NCBI GenBank assembly: GCA_004802705.1
Contig: SGPL01000239.1
Span: forward strand, 14,401-47,719
Reading direction: 5' to 3'
Length of the DNA: 33,319 nt
Origin: Bondarzewia mesenterica
Lineage: Eukaryota > Basidiomycota > Agaricomycetes > Russulales > Bondarzewiaceae
The translations under genes were made by a program, and so were the position numbers. Under the pieces are notes generated by a model. The model did no database searches. It was not told where the DNA came from and saw only the letters and a program-made list of their open reading frames with translations. Positions within the stretch are counted from its first letter, which is position 1, and the number at the start of each line of letters is the position of its first letter. Of the stretch, positions 20,539 to 30,664 are shown piece after piece.

Positions 20539-23500
20539 ATGCTAGGTCGTATCTTCAAGTATGGTTTCCAACCGGACACTGAAGGCAAAAAGTTACCATC
20601 GGATTTTCGGCCACGAGAGTTCGACCAGCCCAAGGAGAGAGCAGTAGGGTCGACTTCTCAAAAATACACGCACATTATATGGCTGACATTTCTAACTTAA
20701 CAGGGTCTCCTTGTGACAGAGGAGTTTGACAAGGCTGTGGAAGTCTGTGGGATGCGCGTGACAAGAATCGCAAATGAGTGCAAGTAAGCCCGTAATCATC
20801 TCGTACTTCGCGGAAACCGCCTTCTCATAGCTGAATGGCTCAGACGACAGAACCGCCGTTATAGAGATAGATCATTCGACATCTACGAAGATCGCGACCG
20901 CTGTTTGTATGGGCTGGCAGGTCCCGCTGGTAGTACTAGTCTACAGCCATCCGACGTGATCCGTGTAGCTCAAGTATTTGACAAACCTCAATTCTTCGTC
21001 GACGGTGCTTCGTCTGGAGATATTGTCCAAGGTTGCTTGGGCAATTGTTGGTTTTTAAGTGCTTTGGCAATGGTTGGAACGGTGAAGGGATTGATAGAGA
21101 AGATCTGCGTTGCGGTACGTCCTCCGAAGATTTGTAAACGCTGCCCTGAGAGCTAAATAAATATACAGCGTGACGAGAAGTTCGGTGTTTACGGTTTCGT
21201 GTTCTTCAGGGAGTCGGGATGGAACAGTGTTATAGTTGATGAGTGCGTGATGACCTCGCCCCTTCGGTTTTCCACTCATTCCCGAATTATCAGCTTCTTA
21301 TTTTCCGGCGTTCCAAAATATGACAGTCTGACTTATCAAGTCTGTTTTCCTCTTCATTTTTTTTGATGATCAATTTGAATTCATCCCTTCCAGGAGAAAA
21401 CAATGTACAGGCGGGACAGAGAGTTATACAATAAGACGGCTCGCATTGGACAGAAGGCATTGTATTTTGGAAGTTCTGGGACGGAAAACGAGACATGGGT
21501 GTTCGCATTTCTACCAACAATTTAATCGACGCTGATAGTTCCAACTAAATCCTGGCTCCCCTTTATAGACCGCTGATCGAGAAAGCATACGCCAAATTAC
21601 ACGGCGACTATGCGGCATTGGAAGGCGGACATGCACGCGAGGCCGTCGAAGATCTTACCGGGTGCGTCAGAAGAACCGGCAGCTCGATAATGTTTCCGGT
21701 TGATTCACCATGGGTCCTTGCAGCGGGATCTCCAGCTTGTATCCTGTCTCCGACATCTTCGACACCGATGCGTTTTGGAATGAAGAATTGATGCGTGCGA
21801 ACAGGGATAGATTGTTCGGTTGCTTCATTGAGTATGATCTCGCGAACCCTCAGCCTATCGATGGTGAGTCGGCATCTTCACCTGGTTTATAAAGAAAAAA
21901 AAAGAATTGAGAGATATCCACACATCATCAGGCTTACAGCTCAGTAAGTTTACGAACGCCCAGCAATTCCTATAATTGATTGACATTTGCCACACCGGTA
22001 GGTCATGCATATTCCATCATATGCGCCTTGGAAGTGAAAGGAAAGCGCTTTGTCAAAATTCGAAACCCCTGGGGAGAATCGGAGTGGACTGGAAAATGGT
22101 CCGATGGCTCAAAGGAATGGACGAAAGAGTGGTTAGAAGCACTTCCAGAACTCAATCATAAATTCGGCAATGATGGGGAATTCCTGATGGAATGTAAGAA
22201 ACTGACTTATGACCCACTTCATCGCGATATCGCAGCAATTAATTCGAGGGTCTTATCAGACGAAGACTTTCTGTCAATGTGGACCGTCATTGAACGCGTG
22301 CGACTGTTTGATTCGACGTGGGCGCTGAGCTCCCATTGGCTCAACGTTACCAGTCGTCCGTTTCAAAGTAAATTCATATGTCAGATTATCCCAAGACATA
22401 GCTAACTTATTTCCTCGTTGATCAGGCGCATGGAGTTTTGGAGATGTCTCTTGTAGGTTCTCAAGCGCATGGACTGTAATCGCACGGTTCAATTGATATT
22501 TGCATGTACAGTCACCATCAACATTTCGTCTCCGACGCCAACGGTCATTGCCCTAACTCAGGTGGATAATCGTGCATTCCGGGATATCGCTGGGCCTTAC
22601 GATTGGTCACTTGAGTTTACGCTCTACAAAAAGGATGAGTCTGAGCAGATTGGTCAATCTGTTCATGATTGTTTCTACACGAGGAGTGTCCAGATGGAGT
22701 TGGAACTGGAGGAAGGCGACTATGTTGTCCATGTTTGTGATAGCATCTCATTTGGCTGGCTTGCATCTCATCATGGCTTTCTCAGGTTAGATTGGACAGA
22801 AGATCACGCACTACACATGCACAGGTGAATACGCTCCTCGATTCCGCAGACCAACGCAAGGCTGCGCGGAAATTGGCAAGTGCCCTCCAGGCCTCGAGCG
22901 TTGCCTCCAGTAAGTCATTACCGTTTATGTTTCTTTCGTTCATTTTCGAAACTGAACTAACGCTATATTCGGTGTCAGATTTCGATTCTTCGTGAGTCTC
23001 TTCGAAAATTGACACTACAGATTGTTGACTAGTGACTTCCTCAACAGCGGTAAAGAGAATCTCCTGCCTATCCCCGAGGGGATACTTGCAGGGAAGAGTC
23101 TGACCGAAGTTGAGAAGACTCTACCAGCAGCAGATGCAGCCGCAGAGAAGAAGGACGAAGACATGATCGCTGTACCCTTGGATGCTCCCATGGCAGAAAA
23201 CGGTGTACCAAAGGAAGGGGAGGCAAATTCAGCCTGTAAAGAGCAAGATCCTGTGAGGGAGACCGGGAAAGGTACCGAAACGGGTCAAGGACAGACCATG
23301 AACGCTGGTGAAGATGCAGGAACGACAGACTCACCTCCAAAACCTGAGGTAATCCATGAGGGATTCCTATGTAATATTTGCAATGTGAGCAGAGCCTTCA
23401 TCTCCCTGTTATCAATTCTCCCCAATGTCCTTTTTTTGACATTTTGATGTATAGATGGATCCCATCAAGGGGCCAAGATTTCATTGCACAGAGTATGTCG

Positions 23501-23911
23501 TCCCGTGATGCGTATATTTTTATTTTGACTGGGCGCTCACATTCCGGTGCAGCCCAGGATGCTTCGACTTTGATATCTGCCAAGGGTGTCTGGACTCGGG
23601 CGTCCATCCTCAAGAGCACCAGCTCCTCCGCATCAACGTCAACGTCCGTGCCCCCCCAGATGCCGGGTCCGCACCTCAGCCAGACACACAATCCAGTCTC
23701 GTCTCGGTAAGTGTCGTGCTGACGAGTCTGATCAATCCTTCTTATCGACACATACTCACTCCACTAGCCCGCCGACGAGAAGGAAGAGGCAGACGACGAC
23801 ATCACGCTCGGCTTGCGGGTGTACACGAAGCGAACATCGACCGCCACTGTGAAGGGTCAGTTAAGACAGGGGAATGTCTCGCAGTTGACCAGGGGAATGT
23901 CTCGCAGTTGA
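20539..23911 (+). CDS. Calpain-family cysteine protease with C-terminal ZZ zinc finger
   Basis: A papain-fold calpain (C2) protease. Nineteen exons: 20539-20643, 20704-20783, 20844-21114, 21169-21242, 21294-21339, 21394-21500, 21569-21661, 21724-21863, 21932-21943, 22002-22193, 22260-22367, 22426-22452, 22512-22732, 22786-22909, 22979-22991, 23048-23384, 23455-23492, 23553-23706, 23768-23911; all phases fit, about 761 aa. The catalytic Cys is in [20 protein letters not shown] (about Cys130), His in LSHAYSII (about 311) and Asn in [12 protein letters not shown] (about 331), so the triad is complete. A C2-like/CBSW region follows ([19 protein letters not shown], then [12 protein letters not shown]), then an acidic linker and a ZZ finger at about 643-695 ([37 protein letters not shown]). 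Exons of 12, 13 and 27 nt are unusual. The stop lies inside a 23-bp repeat that alters the C-terminus. The physiological substrate is unknown. Confidence 0.92.
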
Positions 23912-23936
23912 CCAGGGGAATGTCTCGCAGTTGACC
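23868..23936. repeat. 23-bp minisatellite, three perfect units, at the calpain 3' end
   Basis: Three head-to-tail copies of a 23-bp unit beginning AGGGGAATG and ending GTTGACC. The unit is not a multiple of three, so each copy shifts the frame. The calpain stop TGA (23909-23911) lies in the second copy. Reading with one copy only would run on to KKTN and a TAG at 23949-23951. Confidence 0.93.
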
Positions 23937-24300
23937 AAGAAGACGAATTAGTCGTTAATGTGCCGTAGCTGCGATATTGGACCACAGTCCATACAGTTTT
24001 TGACCGGTCAATGGTACACCCAAAATTTGCTGCCCTTGTTCTTGTTGTAGGCTGGCACAGAGACTCAATATTTTTCTCTCACATCTCAAGTATACAGTGT
24101 TGGGATATCAAACGCGCCTGTAGCGCACGGTCTATTTTGTTTCTTCGACGGACACTTACGTTACGCTTCTCGCACCACTCATCCTATGCACCTTCCTTAT
24201 TTGGCTGACCGACAGATGGCATCTGTGGCTTGGTACTATACAGTACCGTTTGAACTCCGACTTNGTGTGTCTTATCTATACTGATTTGCGCGTTTGTGCC

Positions 24301-24330
24301 ACCTCAGTGATTGTCCCCAATTACTGAGGT
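24301..24330. repeat. Hairpin inside the TIR element
   Basis: ACCTCAGT at the left pairs with ACTGAGGT at the right; the 13-bp arms have one mismatch and a 4-nt loop. Most of it recurs near 24418-24441. Confidence 0.7.
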
Positions 24331-24378
24331 GAGTACCTATACCTTACGTTGTGTTTGCCCTTTTGCTCATGTACCGTA

Positions 24379-24464
24379 GCCGTTCATTCTTGTCTCGCTA
24401 GGTACTGAATATATTACAGTGATTGTCTCCAATTACTGAGCCGTTCATTCTTGTCTCGCTAGCA
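24379..24464. repeat. Internal direct repeats of the TIR element
   Basis: A 23-nt block beginning GCCGTTCATTC occurs twice (about 24379 and 24442). The copy of the hairpin sequence at about 24418-24441 precedes the second one, which points to a past internal duplication. Confidence 0.7.
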
Positions 24465-25481
24465 CGAAACCCGGATATCATATCTTGACATACAGTAGAA
24501 GTAACCCATGCATTTCTTAAATTATTTATCGGTGAGCAGTTGAGCGCAAACAATGTCAAAAAACACGAAATGTTGAGCCAGCCACCAATTCACTCAATGA
24601 TACAGTCACATCACACAAGATAAGATTTGTGTTCGTAAGCATTTACTAGTCACCACCTTAGCCAGAGATAGCATGTGACCATGACACAAACCTCTGTCCA
24701 TCCTTGTCTGGTCCGCGACATCACAAAATGTGAGATTGGGCATTCCGCACACCGTTTTTTGAGCAATAAAAAGCACAGACCATTGCTGAATACTTTCCTG
24801 ATTTCAGGTATATTTTTTTTCATTCCTTTCTAAGTAATAAAATCAAAAGACACTCAACAATATTCAGATTCTGTCTCATTTGGTGTAATGATCGATTGAA
24901 TGTACTTTTCCTGCCTACGGCATGGCCTCATTATTTTCTGTAACATACATCATATCATATACTAATGGATTGTGCAAAAAAAAAAGTGGCAGAAGGGAGG
25001 TGCTATGATATTTTTAAGCCAAGTGTATCATTGACCGGGGTTGTACCATTGACCGGTCAAAAACTGTACCATTTAAACGTCCACCCGTCTGGAAATGTGA
25101 ACTCGTAGCCGTTGAGTCGTTCGTGTAGGGCATATGGAATTACACATGCGAGCCGAAGCACTGGCATGTGTGCACACACAGTGTCGCACACATGATGAGA
25201 AGGAGAGACGGAGTACAATTGTCCAACGTGCTCACTGCTCGAGCAGGCCACGGGGTCACCGGTCATCATTACAAAAGGGCACTCGATAGCAATAATACAG
25301 GATCGTAAGCTGCGTACGTCCCGGTGAGGCAAACAATTCAGCAGAAGAAAAAAAAATAATAGAAAAGAAGATTCGAAACACAATATTGACGTATGCGAAA
25401 GGTGGCAAGACAGATGCGAAGGCTCGAAAGAAAGATGAAGAAGAAGAAAAGGTGTTCTCTCTTCCCCCTGCTCTTCGTCCC

Positions 25482-26736
25482 CTATCCTCTTTCCAATCGC
25501 CCAACGACACCCTCAGCCTCCCCCATGGCCTGCCCCAATTCAGGATCAATGCTATTCTTGTGCTGTGCGTCGCCAGTTGTGACGGCCTGAGCGGCCGCTT
25601 GCAGATGGGGGTCGATGGAATCCGACGCTGTGACTGACGGAGTGGATCCTGTCGCGGACCCATTGCCCGCCGGTCGGGTATCGGCGGCGGCGAATTGGCG
25701 GAAGGGTGATGGCGCTACGAGGGGGCGTTGAAAGCGCGCGCGGAAGTCATTAGGCGGCGGCTGCGAAGGGTCACCAGGATATGGCGCGGGCGGTGCATGG
25801 TCGGGCATTGGCACGTTCGGATATGGAGCTGAGGGGGCAGCTTCGGCGAGCGGGTGGCCGTCGGGCCCTTTGACGGAGTTGGCAGCGGCTTGTTGGGCTT
25901 GGGCTTGGGCTTGTTGTACTTGAGCTTGGGCTTGTTGCGCATAGTGCATTCGGCGCTGCGGATAAGGGTTAGGTCGTGGAAAGGTGAGGCGTGTCGACAA
26001 GGGTAGGAAAGTGTACCTGATGATCCCATTGATCCCATGCCTGCGCGATGACAGGTTGAAGCGAGGCAAGTTCTTCGCTTGTCATGGAAAGCGTCCGGAG
26101 GAGGTGTTGTTTCAGGAGCGGCGCGCAAGAAAATGAAAGAAGGATTGTCGTGGCGAACATCTGCCCGCCGCCCATTTGGTCTTGCGGGAACGGAGGCTCA
26201 TGCTGAGCGGCCATGGGATTCGGAGGGGGCTGGTGCTGTATTTCGTGGGGTAGAACGGGATGATACTGACCCTCGGCGCCAACCCTGTAGGGTACTTCTT
26301 CCATGCCAGGCATTAGCTCGTTCCCCATGTCAAGGCCCAGCTCCCTGAGCTTCTTCTGCTTGACGAGGGCGCGGTGTTTCCTCTGTCTCTCTCTCGCAGC
26401 AGTGCGGACCCTCTCTCGTCTGGCAAGGTCATCGGGGGTGAGCTCTTGGTGGGCAGTGGCAAAGTGGGATGTCGAAGGCGGTGCAGCGATGATTTGTGAG
26501 GGGGGTGCGGATTGTTGTTGAGGTTGCTGCTGCTGCTGAGCAGACTGGGATTGCATGGCCATGACACTGAAACTGGCGTTCCGGTCACGCTCGCGTTTGC
26601 GACGCTGCCGCTCTGCGGCCTTCTCTCGTTTCGTTCTCTGGCTTGGTGACTCATTTTCGCGCGCGCGCTTGCGAGACGATGCGGGCATCGTCGGAAGAGA
26701 GTTGGGTGCTGTTACTGAGTGGGTAGATGGGTCCAT
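25482..26736 (-). CDS. Basic-region nuclear protein, function unknown
   Basis: Two exons, 26736-26017 and 25955-25482, give about 397 aa. I believe related proteins occur in other basidiomycetes, but cannot name the family. After the start MDPSTHSVTAPNSLP comes a strongly basic stretch (SRKRARENE, then KREKAAERQRRKRERDRN) like a bZIP basic region without a clear leucine zipper. A short poly-Gln follows. A second basic block (LARRERVRTAARERQRKHRA) may form a helix. Then a hydrophobic core (TTILLSFSCAPLLKQHLLRT, EELASLQPVIAQAWDQWDHQ) spans the intron and leads into an AQ-repeat and a Pro/Ala-rich low-complexity tail. A nuclear DNA- or RNA-binding role is inferred from the basic regions only. 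The first Met of the open frame (26,874) gives an atypical Arg-rich leader, so the downstream Met was chosen. Confidence 0.75.
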
Positions 26737-27111
26737 GAGTGAAAGCAAGATGAATAAATGAGAAAGCCTTGGACGTCCTCCGTCTTTCCTGCAGCGAAAC
26801 ACTCCTTTCCGTCTGCGGGCGTAGTGACCAGTTCGTGACGGAAAGTGACGAAGCCGTCGACCAAACAGTGTCACATTTTCTTATATACCGACCGCCACAG
26901 ATGCTCGCGTAATCATCCCACGCATTTGATACTCGGGAATCTCCGACTTCGTCGGCAGAAACCTTGCTTGCGGGGTGTTTCTTTCATTTTCATATATCAG
27001 GCGCATCTCATATATGGTGGCATGGCACAGTAGACCATAGATTCACATACAAGACGGGTACATATATGAAGTTGTTTGAGCACCGTCTCCGTGCGGCATG
27101 AGCACCGTCCA

Positions 27112-27204
27112 ACATTGGTACCTGTGAAAATGTACTGACCCGTTGGCGGACGCGTTTAAGGGTACGCCACGTAGATCGTCGGCATAGGCCATGCCCGAAA
27201 TTGT
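27112..27204 (-). repeat. Repeat A, copy 1 (93 bp)
   Basis: The minus strand reads TISGMAYADDLRGVPL, then NASANGSVHFHR, ending at a donor-like AG|GTACCA. By eye it differs from copy 2 at about 7 of 93 positions. It stands alone, about 470 bp from the tandem pair. Confidence 0.8.
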
Positions 27205-27380
27205 GTGCTGTTGACTGTCGTGTTAACTCCTGTATCGTAATCTGGCAGCCACCACAGCTCCCCTTGGATGGCTCATTGATTGGGAAGGGGTGAATGGAGC
27301 TGTTGGCATAGGATGTAATCACGCGCGGTGGTGCTTGTGCGATGCGAAAAACATTCTCGACTTGTAGTCAATGTCGAAAC

Positions 27381-27542
27381 ATCGTAAGCAGTCCGTAGCT
27401 AAATTAGACTCACCTGAAATGAAAGAGACGAATAGTGCAAGGCGTTACCGTTGCTCGTATCCAGACTCCAAAATCGTACGCAGTCCAAAACGAAACTACA
27501 CTCACCTGAAATGAAGGGGATGAACAATGCAAGGTATTGTTG
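27381..27542 (-). repeat. Repeat C, two diverged copies (period about 92 bp)
   Basis: Copies at about 27381-27453 and 27473-27542 share CACCTGAAATGAA and GTGCAAGG/ATGCAAGG blocks. On the minus strand each carries TTTCAG|GTGAGT, which looks like an exon end with a strong donor. Confidence 0.6.
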
Positions 27543-27601
27543 TCTCCGACAAATTGTTAACGGCGAAGAAACAGTGTCGTGTTCATGAGGGCTGATGGAT
27601 T

Positions 27602-27943
27602 GGCAATGCAAAGCGGGAAGGCGACAAACATTGGGAAGACGAGCAGCATCACAGATTTAGATAAACTGTTGACATTGGTACCTGTAAAAACGTACTGACC
27701 CGTCGGCGGACGCGTCTAACGGTACGCCACGTAGGTCGTCGGCGTAGGCCATGCCCGAAATTGTCTGATCGGCAATGCAAAGCGGGAAGGAAACAAACAT
27801 TGCGAAGACGAGCAGCGTCACAGATGTAGATAAATTGTGAACATTAGTACCTGTGTAAATGTACTGAGCCGTTGGCAGACGTGTTGAAGGGTACGCGACG
27901 AAGGTCGTCGGCGTAGCTCGGCGTAGGCCATGCCAGAAATTGT
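27602..27943 (-). repeat. 169-bp tandem duplication (repeats B and A)
   Basis: Two head-to-tail units of 169 bp. Repeat B lies at 27602-27671 and 27771-27840, repeat A at 27672-27764 and 27841-27943. The last A copy is exactly 10 bp longer because GAGCTACGCC is inserted, which breaks its frame. On the minus strand B encodes a hydrophobic segment (LLVFAMFVSFPLCIA) and A the ISGMAYADDL peptide. Confidence 0.85.
27657..27800 (-). CDS. Small hydrophobic-leader peptide frame, hypothetical
   Basis: A 47-codon frame on the minus strand joins repeat B to repeat A copy 2. It starts MFVSFPLCIADQ and continues TISGMAYADDLRGVPL to end RYQCQQFI. The short hydrophobic start could be a weak signal peptide. 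The other A copies do not keep an equivalent intact frame: copy 3 has a 10-bp insertion and copy 1 has an upstream stop. It may therefore be a relic of a duplicated secreted-protein gene rather than a working gene. Confidence 0.25.
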   Translation of the reverse strand: MFVSFPLCIADQTISGMAYADDLRGVPLDASADGSVRFYRYQCQQFI

Positions 27944-28294
27944 CTCGCCTGAAATGCCGTTGAAGGCAGTGCTGTATTTGTAGTTGTTGAGATCTGCAAA
28001 AAGCTTATGTAAAAAACCGTAGTGGAGAGACCTTGCAAGCAAGGTAATCCTTATATAAAACATGGAAGCACCAAGTTGTTGCTTCGAATCATACATCGTC
28101 ACGATATATTCCATCCCTCTGCTACCAATGCAGACCGTAAATAAGTAGTACAACATCATTGTGACAAGCATGACAAGCCATGACCAAGAAAAAATAAGCA
28201 CTAACAAAATTAAGCCAAAACAAGAAGAAACAACCGATGATAGAAAGTGCTCAAAAAGAGAAAACGGGCCAAGAACAAGGATGCTGACGCACAA

Positions 28295-30384
28295 CTAGCT
28301 GGACACAGCTACGAAAGCATTGAAATTATATGTCTGTGGACTGCCGTTGAAGGTGAAACCAGCTGGCTGGAAGTCAACGACAGTCTGCCCGTTGCGCTGG
28401 ATAATGCCATGCATCGTCCCACCGGGACTGATTGGGATTGAGAGCTTGGTCATTCCGGCAGGAACGTTGAAAGACTGTGTGTTGTCGGAAGACGTCGAAA
28501 GGGTCACGGTCGCTGGTGAAGTGGTCATCGCGACAGCCCATAGCGCATCTTCCATCTGCACAAAAATGAACGAGGAAAATTGTGACGATCAGTTGAGGGC
28601 TAGAAGACGTGACTTACCAGCTCGAAGTTGGACGGTTTTCCGACAGGATCTGGAGCATTGGCGTCTCGCGAGTGACTCCGCGACCACATGTAGATCTTAT
28701 CTGCCTTGATGGCGGGGAAAGAGCCAGTCTTGAAAGCCGTCGCATAATACGATGTCATGTCGAGCCAACCTGTGTGCATGCTATTAGTTAATCGGCTCAA
28801 ACTTCAAAGGACAGAAGGAGTAAACCGGTGTGGTTAAAGCCATCAACCCATGCCTGGCTGTTCGGCTGAGCACCTTCGATAGGGCCGATGTAGTGCGACT
28901 CGCCATAATCGTTCCAGGTCACGATTTCGACGAGGTCGATCTTGTCACGTAAAGAAATGAGATTTTCCCAGCGAGTAGGGTACAAGTGTGAGTCGGCGTA
29001 ATAAATGAACTACAATGGCCATGAAAACATCAAGAAGTCGATAGACAGATCAGGAGATTGTTGAGCTCACGTTCTTATTGAAAGTCTCTGGGCTGTAGTG
29101 TGTGAAAAACCACGGGGAGACAGTAGCCATATATGCGCGTTTGCTCTTGTTGCTTGACATAGCATGTAGACCATTGATATACTGTGTGTCGGAATCCGTC
29201 GACTTTATGAATCTCGATAAGGCATTCTGTATGGTGTTTTGCGAAGAGGACAGGGTCGACGAGACGAGGGAAAGGCTCACGCCTATCGAGGACAATGCGG
29301 AATTAGCAGACTTCGTCGTCAGTGAGATAGGCCAGCCCGAATTCCACTTCAAGACTTGACATTAGCTATCGCTCCTGGACTTGGACATTTGCTATTAACA
29401 CTCACGTTCAGAGCGCCGTCCAAGACGTTGTTTAAAGTGGGGAAAGTGTTAGGATCCACAAAAAAAAGAAGGAACGAAGTAGACGGCGTTCTCTCCGGTC
29501 AAGTCTGGATGCTGAGTGAATTGTAACGACCAGCCTTCTGCAGAGGATGATTGGCCGAAAGCGCAGGACTCTCCCGCAAATGTAGAAGCAAAGACTTTCC
29601 CGTCATAAATTAGTTGGTTAGGGTGCTTCGCGTAGGTTGCAATATAGTTGCGTAGGGTAGCTGCGTCGTTCGGGCTCGCACAAGGCAAGATTCTGATACA
29701 CAAGACGTGTCAAAATCGTTGAAACCGTTAAGATCAGCAGTAGTACATACGACATGTCAAACGATATGAAGAACTTAAAATCAGTACCGGACTGTGATGC
29801 AGCTTTATACCTAAATCGACTTGCAGTCAGACTGCACATTCAACGAGACTCAACTATAAGACTTACGCATCGGCAACCCTGGCTGGCTGCCAATCATCAC
29901 TTCCTATGTTTAATGCAAATCCGTCGATCCCGTTGGAATGAGCAAGAGATATGTCTGCCGCCCAGTCATTGACTGTATACGGAAAGGTGTTTCCGACCAT
30001 GTGGTGCGCAAAGACATATTTACGAGAACCTTCAGATGACGCCGGCGCTGTCGATGTGGTGGGGGGTCCTGAGGAAGAGGATGACGAGACTGGCGTGGAC
30101 GCAATGGTTAATGAAGGAGATGGAGTCATCGATGAAGTCGCAAATGAGACAGGTGGAGAGGAAGTCATGTTAAGTGCCGCAATGGTTGAAGATGATGAAG
30201 TCGTCACTGGCACCACCGCAGAGGTTGAGGAACTCGAAAAAACGGGTTCTGAGACCACATCCCGTGCAATAAAGTGGGGTTTTGAATGTATGAAATCTTT
30301 ATCGAACGCCGTCTGCTGATGTTTCAGAGGAAGACCGGCAACCAAAGTAAAGAATGCGAATGAAATGAGAGTAGCAGAACGCAT
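28295..30384 (-). CDS. Secreted GH71 alpha-1,3-glucanase (mutanase), with homopolymer frameshift
   Basis: GH71 enzymes cut alpha-1,3-glucan of the fungal cell wall, in wall remodelling or mycoparasitism. Seven exons: 30384-29867, 29810-29751, 29692-29406, 29346-29071, 29009-28826, 28769-28618, 28555-28295, about 578 aa. A signal peptide (MRSATLISFAFFTLVAGLPL) is followed by a Ser/Thr-rich linker to about residue 125. The catalytic domain opens with KYVFAHHMVGNTFPYTVNDW and HSNGIDGFALNIGSDDWQ, and includes FKFFISFDMS, VEIVTWNDYGESHYIGPIEG and NHTGWLDMTSYYATAFKTG. It ends with a beta-domain (SPGGTMHGIIQRNGQTVVDF, FNAFVAVSS). In exon 3 an A8 run (29460-29467, plus strand) breaks the frame before VDPNTFPTLNNV; seven bases would restore both frame and exon phase. 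No carbohydrate-binding module is seen. A TIR element begins 281 bp upstream of the start. Confidence 0.92.
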
Positions 30385-30664
30385 AGCGTTACAAATATTG
30401 AGGCCACCAGGGCAGATAGAGCAGTCAGAGCGGTCAACAAAGTAGGGAAGGTTGTGAGTTACTCACATTCTATAGAGGGGCGAAGAAAGACAATGGCAAT
30501 TTCAAGATTCCGACTGTCAGTCCAAGACAATTGAACGGACACTGACAGGCTCTGACAGGATGATAACGCGTCAATTATGTAATAAACGCGATTGGTCACA
30601 CTCGTCATGTCACATGTTTGTGCAGTTTGTGCATCGCTTGGCTGCAGGCAGCTTCAACGTTCAA

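Larger units (their letters stand above)
23994..25066. mobile_element. Non-autonomous TIR element with TA ends (Tc1/mariner-like MITE or relic)
   Basis: The 25-bp inverted repeats at 23994-24018 and 25042-25066 are identical; the left one starts CAGTTTTTGACCGG. Each outer end abuts a TA dinucleotide (23992-23993 and 25067-25068), the target duplication of Tc1/mariner and pogo elements. Inside there is no transposase frame. The interior holds a hairpin, a partial internal duplication (near 24306 and 24418) and a second subterminal ATTGACCGG close to the right end. The element starts 83 nt after the calpain stop, so it may lie in that gene's 3' UTR. Confidence 0.8.
26737..28294. other. Repeat-rich intergenic region downstream of GH71
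   Basis: No intact multi-exon gene can be modelled here. The stretch 27,100-27,950 is a patchwork of short direct duplications with exon-like reading on the minus strand (listed separately). The part 27,960-28,294 is AT-rich and is probably the GH71 3' UTR and spacer. The first 260 bp should be the 5' region of the basic-region gene. Confidence 0.5.

Noticed and set aside
21980..22405. Plus-strand frame reading through 22194-22259 as coding
   Set aside because: The frame happens to stay open, but removing 22194-22259 (GTAAGA donor, TCAG acceptor) restores the calpain sequence [16 protein letters not shown], so it is called an intron.
23716..23934. Alternative plus-strand frame through the last calpain exon ending in the third repeat unit
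   Set aside because: It does not continue the ZZ-containing frame: exon 18 ends in phase 0 and the acceptor at 23767 leads to [11 protein letters not shown] instead.
25057..25663. Overlapping minus-strand frames between the TIR element and the basic-region gene
   Set aside because: They combine the right TIR, low-complexity DNA and a shifted frame of the gene's 3' end; no coding evidence.
27818..28294. A 158-codon minus-strand frame with hydrophobic N-terminal segments
   Set aside because: The upstream half is AT-rich sequence just after the GH71 stop, and the lower half is repeat A copy 3 read in a frame shifted by a 10-bp insertion. No family motif is seen.
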